A stretch of DNA of 5,400 nt. Source: an uncultured Eubacterium sp. Lineage in GTDB: Bacteria > Bacillota > Clostridia > Peptostreptococcales > Anaerovoracaceae. The translations under genes and the position numbers were made by a program. Of this stretch, positions 1 through 5,236 are shown piece after piece; the first letter of the stretch is position 1, and each line of letters begins with the position of its first letter. Below the pieces are notes generated by a model. It was given only the letters and a program-made list of their open reading frames with translations, searched no databases and was not told the DNA's origin. Location of the stretch: the NCBI GenBank assembly GCA_900551775.1, contig URXI01000295.1:1-5400 (forward strand), in the 5' to 3' direction.

Positions 1-634
1 CAAAGTCCACGTTTATCAGTGCAAAATCCGAAATCAAATCTGAAATGCCCTGCACGCCCTGGCGCAAAACATCGTCTGCCATTCTGAAAGCATCCAGCAT
101 GGAGGTATTTCTTTCACAGTTGGACAGAAGTTTATCATTAGGAACGATTACCAGTGAATCCACATATCTCTTCAGAAATTCTATGCCGAGTTCTGCCTGT
201 TTCTTTCTCTTAGCCCCTTCAAAAGAAAACGGCTTGGTCACTACGCCTACGGTCAGGATTCCAAGATCTTTGGAAGCCTTCGCGATGATCGGCGCAGCGC
301 CTGTGCCCGTACCGCCTCCCATTCCTGCGGTAATAAAGACCATGTCTGATCCTTCTAATAAATCTGTTATCTCATCAAGGGTCTCCTCAGCAGATCTCTG
401 TCCAACTTCTGGATTGCCACCTGCGCCTAGTCCCCTCGTCAGTTTTTCACCGATCTGAACTTTCGTTTCTGCCTTACATCTATTCAGAGCTTGTTTATCT
501 GTGTTGACCGCGATAAACTGCACTCCCTTTAAATCAGCCTCCATCATTCTGTTGACTGCGTTACAGCCGCCGCCGCCAACGCCGATGACCTTGATGACTG
601 CTGAATTATCTTGGCCTGTCTCAAATTGCAGCAT
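1..634 (-). CDS. ftsZ: Cell division protein FtsZ, N-terminal 211 codons (3' end outside window)
   Basis: FtsZ is the tubulin-like GTPase that polymerises at mid-cell into the Z-ring and recruits the divisome. Reading leftward from an ATG at 634-632 gives 211 complete codons, about 60% of the usual 350-400 residues. The Rossmann start [15 protein letters not shown] is at residues 16-30, IAVNTD at 41-46, and the tubulin GTP-binding signature [10 protein letters not shown] at 106-115. The KPFSFEG segment is at 134-140. The window stops at NVDF (208-211), inside the T7 synergy loop (NxDxxD in the family), so the catalytic Asp of that loop and the C-terminal FtsA/SepF-binding tail cannot be seen. 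The start is fixed by a near-perfect Shine-Dalgarno 9 nt upstream. It lies 75 nt after ftsQ with no ftsA between. No frameshift or odd residue is seen in the visible part. Confidence 0.98.
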   Translation of the reverse strand, partial: MLQFETGQDNSAVIKVIGVGGGGCNAVNRMMEADLKGVQFIAVNTDKQALNRCKAETKVQIGEKLTRGLGAGGNPEVGQRSAEETLDEITDLLEGSDMVFITAGMGGGTGTGAAPIIAKASKDLGILTVGVVTKPFSFEGAKRKKQAELGIEFLKRYVDSLVIVPNDKLLSNCERNTSMLDAFRMADDVLRQGVQGISDLISDFALINVDF

Positions 635-643
635 TATAAATAG

Positions 644-650
644 CCTCCTT
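644..650 (-). promoter_or_regulatory. Strong ribosome binding site of ftsZ
   Basis: AAGGAGG, a near-complete anti-16S match, lies 9 nt before the ftsZ ATG. It is the strongest site among the genes here. Together with the gap before it, this suggests ftsZ is translated independently of ftsQ, fitting the need for more FtsZ than FtsQ. Confidence 0.85.
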
Positions 651-669
651 GCATCCCATAATATAATCT

Positions 670-678
670 ATTCTATCA
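670..678 (-). promoter_or_regulatory. Candidate extended -10 promoter for ftsZ
   Basis: Reading the minus strand in the ftsQ-ftsZ gap, TGATAGAAT matches an extended -10 (TGN followed by TATAAT, 5 of 6 in the hexamer). It would start transcription near position 663, a short leader before the ribosome binding site at 650-644. No convincing TTGACA-like -35 sits 16-18 nt upstream, which is tolerable only for extended -10 promoters. The gap is A+T-rich, so a chance match is quite possible. Confidence 0.3.
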
Positions 679-709
679 CAAAAATTATCCCTTTGCATCA
701 TTTTTTTAA

Positions 710-1483
710 TCAAATTCCTGGTGAAAACGACAAATACTTATGATCTCCGAGGTTTATCGTCCCTCTAGTGATATCCTTCTTGAATAAATCATTGACAACA
801 ATCTGTAATTTGCCGCTGTCAATGGCTTTCATCATCTGTTTCGGCGTCCCTTTGACGATCAGAGTGTCATAGATATAAGCTTTGATCACGACTCTCGACA
901 CGTCGATTTTCTTAAAATAAATATCCCCTTCCTTCATGGAGGCCAACATCTTCAAAGTAGTCTCCAATGTAGAGGTTTCTTCTGCCCCTACCATTTCTCC
1001 CACATTGAGTTTGTTGATGGTAAGACCCGTAAGCAGCGTCACCTTCGGGTCTACTTCACTCTTGCGGAGAACTGTACCTTCTTCATCAATGACAACATAC
1101 TTGTCCCCATAAACGATGGCGGCAATTTGCGCCCGCTCTTTCAGCTCGATAATCAGCGTTGACGGCAATTTACGCTTCACTTTGATGTCAGAAAAGTAGG
1201 GATTCTTGCCCAAATTCTCCTTGATTTTGGAATCTCCCGCCCCCCAGAACAAATTGACACCCAGAGTCGCGTCTGCCAGATTGATGACCTCACCATCAGT
1301 ATAATACTTGTTCCCCTCTACTTCAATGTTCTGAATATCAAAAAAACCAGAAGACAAGAAAAGAGCCACAGCTGCCAGGCACGCTAAAACCACCAGTATT
1401 CTCGCCAGATAGTTCTTTTTTTTCCTGGTTTTTTTTTGTCGCTCTATTTCCTTAAATTCTATGTCGCCTGTGTATTCACTCAT
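710..1483 (-). CDS. ftsQ: Cell division protein FtsQ/DivIB
   Basis: This is a bitopic divisome protein of 257 residues, typical for the family, which with FtsL and FtsB (DivIC) scaffolds and controls septal peptidoglycan synthesis by FtsW and its partner PBP. The N-terminus is a short, charged cytoplasmic segment with a Lys/Arg cluster (15-23). One membrane helix follows (about 26-44, ARILVVLACLAAVALFL). The extracellular POTRA domain begins at FFDIQNIEVEGNKYY (47-61) and runs to about 116 (KRKLPSTLIIELKER). The beta domain includes the family-typical VIDEEGTVL (131-139) and ends GTINLGDHKYLSF (241-253). The ATG lies inside the murG end, with an 8-nt overlap. A GGAG at 1497-1494 is 10 nt upstream, so coupling to murG translation is likely. 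The Lys-rich segment is encoded by A9 and A8 runs. Assignment rests on architecture and position, since FtsQ sequences diverge strongly. Confidence 0.93.
   Translation of the reverse strand: MSEYTGDIEFKEIERQKKTRKKKNYLARILVVLACLAAVALFLSSGFFDIQNIEVEGNKYYTDGEVINLADATLGVNLFWGAGDSKIKENLGKNPYFSDIKVKRKLPSTLIIELKERAQIAAIVYGDKYVVIDEEGTVLRKSEVDPKVTLLTGLTINKLNVGEMVGAEETSTLETTLKMLASMKEGDIYFKKIDVSRVVIKAYIYDTLIVKGTPKQMMKAIDSGKLQIVVNDLFKKDITRGTINLGDHKYLSFSPGI
1416..1437 (-). repeat. Paired adenine tracts (A9 and A8) in ftsQ codons 16-23
   Basis: On the coding strand an A9 run (1437-1429) and an A8 run (1423-1416) are separated by only five bases. They encode the Gln-Lys-Lys-Thr and Lys-Lys-Lys parts of the cytoplasmic N-terminus, just before the membrane helix. 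Runs of this length are prone to polymerase slippage. A one-base change would end or scramble FtsQ near residue 20. In this sequence the frame is intact. Confidence 0.8.
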
Positions 1484-2576
1484 CCTTTTTTATCTCCGAA
1501 TATATCAGTTCCGTAGCATCAATCGGTGCACTTTCCCTGCTGGCCTTGCACATTTTCCGCAAAAGCTGGGGATTATTTTTTAATCTCATGACCTCCTCGA
1601 TCAGCAGTTCAGAAGTCAGGTCTTTCTCTTCAATGAGGATCGCTCCACCCTTATCAGCAACTGACTTGGCATTGAAATATTGATGGTTGCCAGTTACATT
1701 CGGAGAAGGGATCAAAATCGCCGCCTTTCCACAGACAGTCGTCTCTGCCACAGACAGGGCACCTGCCCTGCTGATAATCAGATCTGCAGCGCCTAAATAG
1801 TTCTGCATATCGTTTATGTACGACTTGATTCTGATATTAGGCTGGATTTCGATATTCCGTTTCTTCGCCTTGTCCAATATGGCATCGTAATACTGGCTGC
1901 CTGTGCCGAAGATAAAGGTCACGCCTTTGTGCCCGTTGATGGCATCCATCAGGTCGAAGGCTACGTTGTTGATCATCTCCGCGCCCTGGCTGCCTCCGAA
2001 AGAAAAGACCACGAAATCGTCCTTATCAATGCCCAGGTTCGCCCGGGCTTCAGCAGTTTCCACATCGTAGAACCGCTTCCTCACCGGGTTGCCTACATTG
2101 ACGTGCTTCTCAGGCTCTCTGAAATATTGGCTGGCTTCCGGAAATCCCAGGAACACTTTGTTCGCAAATTTTTCCAGCGACTTGTTCGCCACCCCCGGAA
2201 ACGCGTTTTGCTCGTGTAGATAACACTTTGCGCCATATCTGTGCCCGGCAAACATGACGGGTACACAGACAAAACCGCCCGTTCCGATCACCACGTCAGG
2301 CTTGAATTTCTTCATAATTCGAAGCGCCTGCCAGACTCCCTTCATGGTAGAAAATCCCGTGTCAAAGATCTTGAAGATATTCCTGCGGTCCAGCCATTTG
2401 GCAGACACCAGCTTCATGGCATAGCCCGTGGCAGGCACGATATCCTTTTCCAGACCGATATCGTTACCGATGTACAAAATCTCAGACTGTGGTTCCTTCT
2501 CTTTTATTTTATCGGCGATGGCGATGGCCGGATAAATATGGCCGCCAGAGCCTCCGCCTGTTACAATCACTCTCAT
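1476..2576 (-). CDS. murG: UDP-GlcNAc:undecaprenyl-PP-MurNAc-pentapeptide GlcNAc transferase MurG
   Basis: MurG is a peripheral inner-face membrane enzyme of the GT-B fold. It transfers GlcNAc from UDP-GlcNAc to lipid I, giving lipid II. The 366 residues match the usual length. The N-terminal domain opens with the glycine loop GGGSGGHIYPA (7-17), including the conserved His13. GTGGFVCVP (98-106), HEQNAFPG (121-128) and GNPVR (162-166) follow. The C-terminal donor domain has GGSQGAEMIN (194-203), the SRAGALSVAE segment (269-278) whose Glu contacts the UDP-GlcNAc ribose in the family, and NHQYFNA (297-303). All expected motifs are present. The ATG at 2576-2574 has AGGAGG 6 nt upstream. It follows ftsW after 90 nt rich in inverted repeats and overlaps ftsQ by 8 nt. 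murB or murC, which may adjoin murG in other clusters, are not here. Confidence 0.98.
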   Translation of the reverse strand: MRVIVTGGGSGGHIYPAIAIADKIKEKEPQSEILYIGNDIGLEKDIVPATGYAMKLVSAKWLDRRNIFKIFDTGFSTMKGVWQALRIMKKFKPDVVIGTGGFVCVPVMFAGHRYGAKCYLHEQNAFPGVANKSLEKFANKVFLGFPEASQYFREPEKHVNVGNPVRKRFYDVETAEARANLGIDKDDFVVFSFGGSQGAEMINNVAFDLMDAINGHKGVTFIFGTGSQYYDAILDKAKKRNIEIQPNIRIKSYINDMQNYLGAADLIISRAGALSVAETTVCGKAAILIPSPNVTGNHQYFNAKSVADKGGAILIEEKDLTSELLIEEVMRLKNNPQLLRKMCKASRESAPIDATELIYSEIKKDE

Positions 2577-2582
2577 ACCTTT

Positions 2583-2588
2583 CCTCCT
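2583..2588 (-). promoter_or_regulatory. Ribosome binding site of murG
   Basis: AGGAGG sits 6 nt before the murG ATG and decides this start. It begins only a few bases after the base of the 2592-2632 hairpin, so that fold could influence initiation on murG without covering the site itself. Confidence 0.85.
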
Positions 2589-2591
2589 AAT

Positions 2592-2632
2592 GGTTCTCGC
2601 CCCAATTTCTGAAAGAAATTGATGGGGAGACC
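2592..2632 (-). repeat. Imperfect hairpin just upstream of the murG ribosome binding site
   Basis: The core is a perfect 7-bp stem, AATTTCT (2620-2614 on the minus strand) with AGAAATT (2610-2604), closed by a 3-nt loop. Beyond a 3-nt bulge, CCCC (2627-2624) pairs with GGGG (2603-2600), and GGT with ACC can pair at the base. There is no U-run after it, so it is not a typical intrinsic terminator. It may stabilise or process the mRNA between ftsW and murG. Confidence 0.55.
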
Positions 2633-2640
2633 TTATGCTT

Positions 2641-2676
2641 TAACGCCCCACGAACGAAGTGAGTGGCTAGGCGTTA
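2641..2676 (-). repeat. Palindromic element containing the ftsW stop codon
   Basis: TAACGCC (minus strand 2676-2670) pairs perfectly with GGCGTTA (2647-2641). Inside it CCAC (2666-2663) pairs with GTGG (2651-2648), leaving an 11-nt loop. The 3-nt bulge between the two stems is exactly the ftsW TAG stop (2669-2667). The compact, nested inverted-repeat form resembles small REP-like elements. No run of U follows, which argues against a Rho-independent terminator. Whether copies exist elsewhere in the genome cannot be seen from this window. Confidence 0.6.
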
Positions 2677-3827
2677 GTCGTATTACTTGTCGTAATACTT
2701 TGTCTCGATATATTTAACATGATTCCCGCAGATCCCATAAACAGCCAGAGCGCATTTCCCCCATAGCTGACAAAAGGAAGGGTGATTCCTGTCGCCGGCA
2801 TAGAAGAAGTGACGACAGCCACGTTGATCAAGACCTGCAAACCGATCATAATCGTAATGCCGCCTGAGAGAAGCATGCCAAACCGGTCCGGTGCGTTGAG
2901 GCAGACATGGAAGCATCGCCAGATCAGCACCACATAGACCAGGAACAAAATCAGAATTCCCACCAGTCCCAGTTCTTCGCCGATGATCGCCAGAATAAAG
3001 TCATTCTGCGGTTCGGGCAGATAGAGGTTCTTCTGGATGCTCTTTCCTAGCCCCAGGCCGAAAAGCCCGCCTGTTCCAAGGGCAAGAAGGGACTGTACCA
3101 CCTGAAACCCTTCTCCCAGCGGATCGGCAAAAGGGTCCATAAAGCTGGTAATTCTCTTTTTCCAGTGATCCGCACCGATCAGGTCTCCAGCCAGGATCAA
3201 TGCCGTGACCCCTGCACTGCCGAAAATGGCTGCACCTGCCACGTACTTCCACTCCAGTCCTGCCAGAAACATGATGCCCGCGATAATGCCGCAGACCGTG
3301 ATGGCAGTGGACAGATTCGGCTGCTTGATGATCAGTCCGCCGAAAACGCCCATGAGCAGCAGAAGCGGCAGGATCCCTCTCCGAAAGGAGAGGATCAGCT
3401 TCGGTTCGCTGGCAAGGAATGCCGACGTGAAGATGATGACCGCAATCTTAGCAATTTCTCCCGGCATGATGGATATCGGTCCGATATAGATCCATCTGGT
3501 CGCATTATTGATCGTCTCGACAAAAGGCAGTCCCGGAAAGAGCAGCAGCACCAGCAGGAAAAAGCTGACCGCAAGAATCGCGACGGACCATCTCCTGTAT
3601 ATATGATAATCCAGCTGCGCACAAACCGCCATCAACACAAACCCCACCACGGCGAAGAGTCCCTGCTTCTTCAGATATTCGTAGGGCGATCCCGCATTAT
3701 TGATGGAATAGTAGTAGCTGGCGCTGAACACCATGACTACACCAAATATGACAAGCGCTGTTACCAGCAAGACGATAACAAAGTCGCTCGCTCTTAAATT
3801 TTGTCTGCCTTTTAATTTCAAATTCAT
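2667..3827 (-). CDS. ftsW: Septal peptidoglycan polymerase FtsW (SEDS family)
   Basis: FtsW is a polytopic membrane glycosyltransferase that polymerises lipid II at the septum together with a class B PBP. The 386 residues are strongly hydrophobic, consistent with about ten membrane helices, the first at about 15-36 (ending VVMVFSAS). SEDS landmarks in order are ATRWIYIGP (109-117), MPGEIAK (121-127), a large extracellular loop with TSFMDPFADPLGEGFQ (227-242), PEPQNDF (271-277) whose Asp276 matches the family's catalytic Asp, GEELG (283-287), and LPFVSYGGNAL (350-360). Two positions depart from the common signatures: IMPGE where xQPSE is usual, and SYGGN where SYGGS/T is usual. The start ATG shares one base with the murD stop, with AGAGG 4 nt upstream, so coupled translation is likely. 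The tail after NISRQ is polar and is encoded by inverted repeats. RodA or SpoVE are alternatives, but the dcw position favours FtsW. Confidence 0.95.
   Translation of the reverse strand: MNLKLKGRQNLRASDFVIVLLVTALVIFGVVMVFSASYYYSINNAGSPYEYLKKQGLFAVVGFVLMAVCAQLDYHIYRRWSVAILAVSFFLLVLLLFPGLPFVETINNATRWIYIGPISIMPGEIAKIAVIIFTSAFLASEPKLILSFRRGILPLLLLMGVFGGLIIKQPNLSTAITVCGIIAGIMFLAGLEWKYVAGAAIFGSAGVTALILAGDLIGADHWKKRITSFMDPFADPLGEGFQVVQSLLALGTGGLFGLGLGKSIQKNLYLPEPQNDFILAIIGEELGLVGILILFLVYVVLIWRCFHVCLNAPDRFGMLLSGGITIMIGLQVLINVAVVTSSMPATGITLPFVSYGGNALWLFMGSAGIMLNISRQSITTSNTTNA
2680..2698 (-). repeat. Small perfect hairpin in the last codons of ftsW
   Basis: GTATTAC (2698-2692, minus strand) and GTAATAC (2686-2680) form a 7-bp stem around a 5-nt loop. 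It lies within the codons of the polar FtsW tail (SITTSNTTNA), immediately before the palindrome that holds the stop codon. It makes a third stem in a row. Confidence 0.5.
3372..3396 (-). repeat. Strong hairpin inside the ftsW coding sequence
   Basis: On the mRNA strand CCTCTCC and GGAGAGG form a perfect 7-bp G+C-rich stem around a 4-nt loop (TTTC). Flanking GATC blocks can extend the stem by 4 bp if a G is bulged and the outermost stem pair re-registers. It covers codons for residues about 145-151, in the charged SFRRG turn between two membrane segments. It may slow ribosomes there, or it may be a by-product of the codons. Confidence 0.45.
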
Positions 3828-5206
3828 TATTCCTCTAACCTGTTAACACAATTTTTAAAGTGTTCTCCCCTTTGTTCAAAATTATCGTACATATCCCAGC
3901 TGGCACAAGCAGGGGAGAGCAGTACATTGTCTCCCGGTTCAGCCAGCTCATATGCCTTGCGCACACAATCGTCCATATCCTTGCAGAAGACATAGTCTTT
4001 AAATCCCTTTCTGTCCGCTGCTTCCTGGATGAAGTGGGCATCTCTGCCAAGAAGAATCATCTTCTTTACGCGCCCCCCGAAATGTTCTATAAACTCGTCG
4101 AAGTCCTGCCCTTTGGCATCTCCTCCGGCGATGAGAACGATATTCTTCTCTATGGCCGCAAGGGCCGTCACAGCCGCATCGATATTTGTTCCCTTTGAAT
4201 CGTTGTAATATCTGACGCCTTCAATTTCACCTGCAAATTCCAGCCTATGTTCTACACCACCAAACCCCTCGATGGTCCTGCCGATCGTTTCTGCATCGAT
4301 GCCGGCAAAGTAAGAGATCGCCGCTGCAGCCAGAGCATTCTCCAAATTGTGGTCACCGATGATTTTCAGATTTTCTCTGCCGCAGATGTCCGTGAGTTCT
4401 CCGTTTTCCCCTTTGATGACGATACGCCCGTCTTTTACAAATGCGCCAAAGTCCAGCTGGCTTTTTCGACTGAAGGGAACGACCTTCGCCTTACATCCCG
4501 ACGCCAGTTTATAGCATTCCTTATCATCATAATTGATGACCAGGTAACCGTCCGCACTCTGGTTAGCAAAAATCTTCGCCTTGGCATCCCCATAGGCCTT
4601 CATGGTGTGATGCCTGTTGAGATGGTCCGGTGTCAGATTGAGAATGGCCGACACTGCAGGTTTGAAATATTTTGTCGTTTCCAATTGGAAGCTGCTGGTC
4701 TCTGTCACCAGCCAGTCGTCTGCTCCGGCGTCGATAGATGCAGAGATGACAGCTACGCCGATATTTCCCACCACGTAAGTCTTTCTTCTGGCACTTTTAA
4801 AAATCTCTCCTACCAGTGTCGTCGTGGTGGTCTTTCCGTTGGTGCCTGTGATGGCGATGTAATTTCCACTGCCGATTCGGTAGGCGATTTCCAGTTCGCC
4901 GATGATCTCTGCGCCCTTTTCCTTTGCTTCCGCAATGAAAGGCAGCTCCGGGCTCACCCCGGGACTTACGATGAGCAGATCAAATGCTCCCATATCTGGC
5001 GGAATCTGATTAAAATAGCAAGTCACGCCTCGTCCCCGCAGAAAAGAAATCAGCTGCGCATCGATGGTGTCCTCTTTCTTTGAATCCTGGATATAAACTT
5101 CCGCTTCCAGTCTGATCAGAATATAATCATCTGCATGATGATCGTATTTATACTTTAAATGCTGAACTTCAATGATATTTTTCATATTATCTAAATTTGC
5201 TTTCAT
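3827..5206 (-). CDS. murD: UDP-N-acetylmuramoyl-L-alanine--D-glutamate ligase MurD
   Basis: This cytoplasmic ATP-dependent ligase adds D-Glu to UDP-MurNAc-L-Ala. Its 459 residues match the family's 430-460. The central ATPase domain has the P-loop GTNGKTTTTT (121-130), Mg-binding ETSSFQLE (169-176), NLTPDHLNRH (190-199) and a Lys at 209 in the place of the carbamylated Lys. The third domain has GDHNLENALAA (284-294), EHRLE (319-323), NDSKGTN (335-341) and LLSPACASWDMYDNFEQRG (429-447). The catalytic part looks complete. The N-terminal domain is odd: residues 1-34 contain no glycine and lack the GxGxSG-type loop that normally binds the UDP moiety, while the sequence is standard again from AEVYIQDSK (35-43) and SPGVSP (81-86). 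The first 34 codons are about 26% GC, far below the rest. No alternative frame restores the loop. The start follows an in-frame TAG by three codons. The stop overlaps ftsW by one base. Confidence 0.96.
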   Translation of the reverse strand: MKANLDNMKNIIEVQHLKYKYDHHADDYILIRLEAEVYIQDSKKEDTIDAQLISFLRGRGVTCYFNQIPPDMGAFDLLIVSPGVSPELPFIAEAKEKGAEIIGELEIAYRIGSGNYIAITGTNGKTTTTTLVGEIFKSARRKTYVVGNIGVAVISASIDAGADDWLVTETSSFQLETTKYFKPAVSAILNLTPDHLNRHHTMKAYGDAKAKIFANQSADGYLVINYDDKECYKLASGCKAKVVPFSRKSQLDFGAFVKDGRIVIKGENGELTDICGRENLKIIGDHNLENALAAAAISYFAGIDAETIGRTIEGFGGVEHRLEFAGEIEGVRYYNDSKGTNIDAAVTALAAIEKNIVLIAGGDAKGQDFDEFIEHFGGRVKKMILLGRDAHFIQEAADRKGFKDYVFCKDMDDCVRKAYELAEPGDNVLLSPACASWDMYDNFEQRGEHFKNCVNRLEE

Positions 5207-5208
5207 AT

Positions 5209-5217
5209 CTCCACCCT
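5209..5217 (-). promoter_or_regulatory. Ribosome binding site of murD
   Basis: AGGGTGGAG precedes the murD ATG. The AGGG part is 7 nt from the start, the normal distance, whereas GGAG is only 2 nt away. A second in-frame ATG at codon 8 (5185-5183) has no Shine-Dalgarno, so the first ATG is preferred. Confidence 0.65.
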
Positions 5218-5236
5218 AACTTATTTTTTCTAAATT

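Noticed and set aside
45..458. Plus-strand open frame opposite ftsZ
   Set aside because: The minus strand here encodes unambiguous FtsZ with its GTP-binding signature; the plus-strand product is low-complexity Pro/Ser-rich without support.
660..665. TATATT as an alternative -10 for ftsZ
   Set aside because: It would start transcription nearly at the Shine-Dalgarno, and no -35 lies at suitable spacing.
790..824. Inverted repeat CATTGACA / TGTCAATG within ftsQ
   Set aside because: 8-bp arms with a 19-nt spacer can occur by chance in several kilobases, and the position inside coding sequence has no supporting context for an operator.
1254..1282. Perfect TTGACA on the plus strand inside ftsQ, a possible antisense promoter
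   Set aside because: The -10 position at a 17-nt spacing (CAGATT) matches the consensus at only three of six bases, and no downstream plus-strand gene exists.
1929..2612. Two plus-strand open frames opposite murG
   Set aside because: They are antisense to a complete MurG with all motifs, and I see no start signals or domains.
2592..2676. Rho-independent terminator between ftsW and murG
   Set aside because: The stems are present but none is followed by a run of U on the mRNA strand, and murG continues the same cluster.
3165..3797. Plus-strand open frame of 210 codons opposite ftsW
   Set aside because: The translation is rich in Asp, Arg, Gln and His with no family resemblance, as expected from the reverse complement of hydrophobic codons in a membrane protein.
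4247..5083. Long open frame of 278 codons on the plus strand, antisense to murD
   Set aside because: It lies wholly opposite a MurD with conserved motifs, has no clear ribosome binding site, and its translation shows no recognisable domain. It is a by-product of murD codon use.
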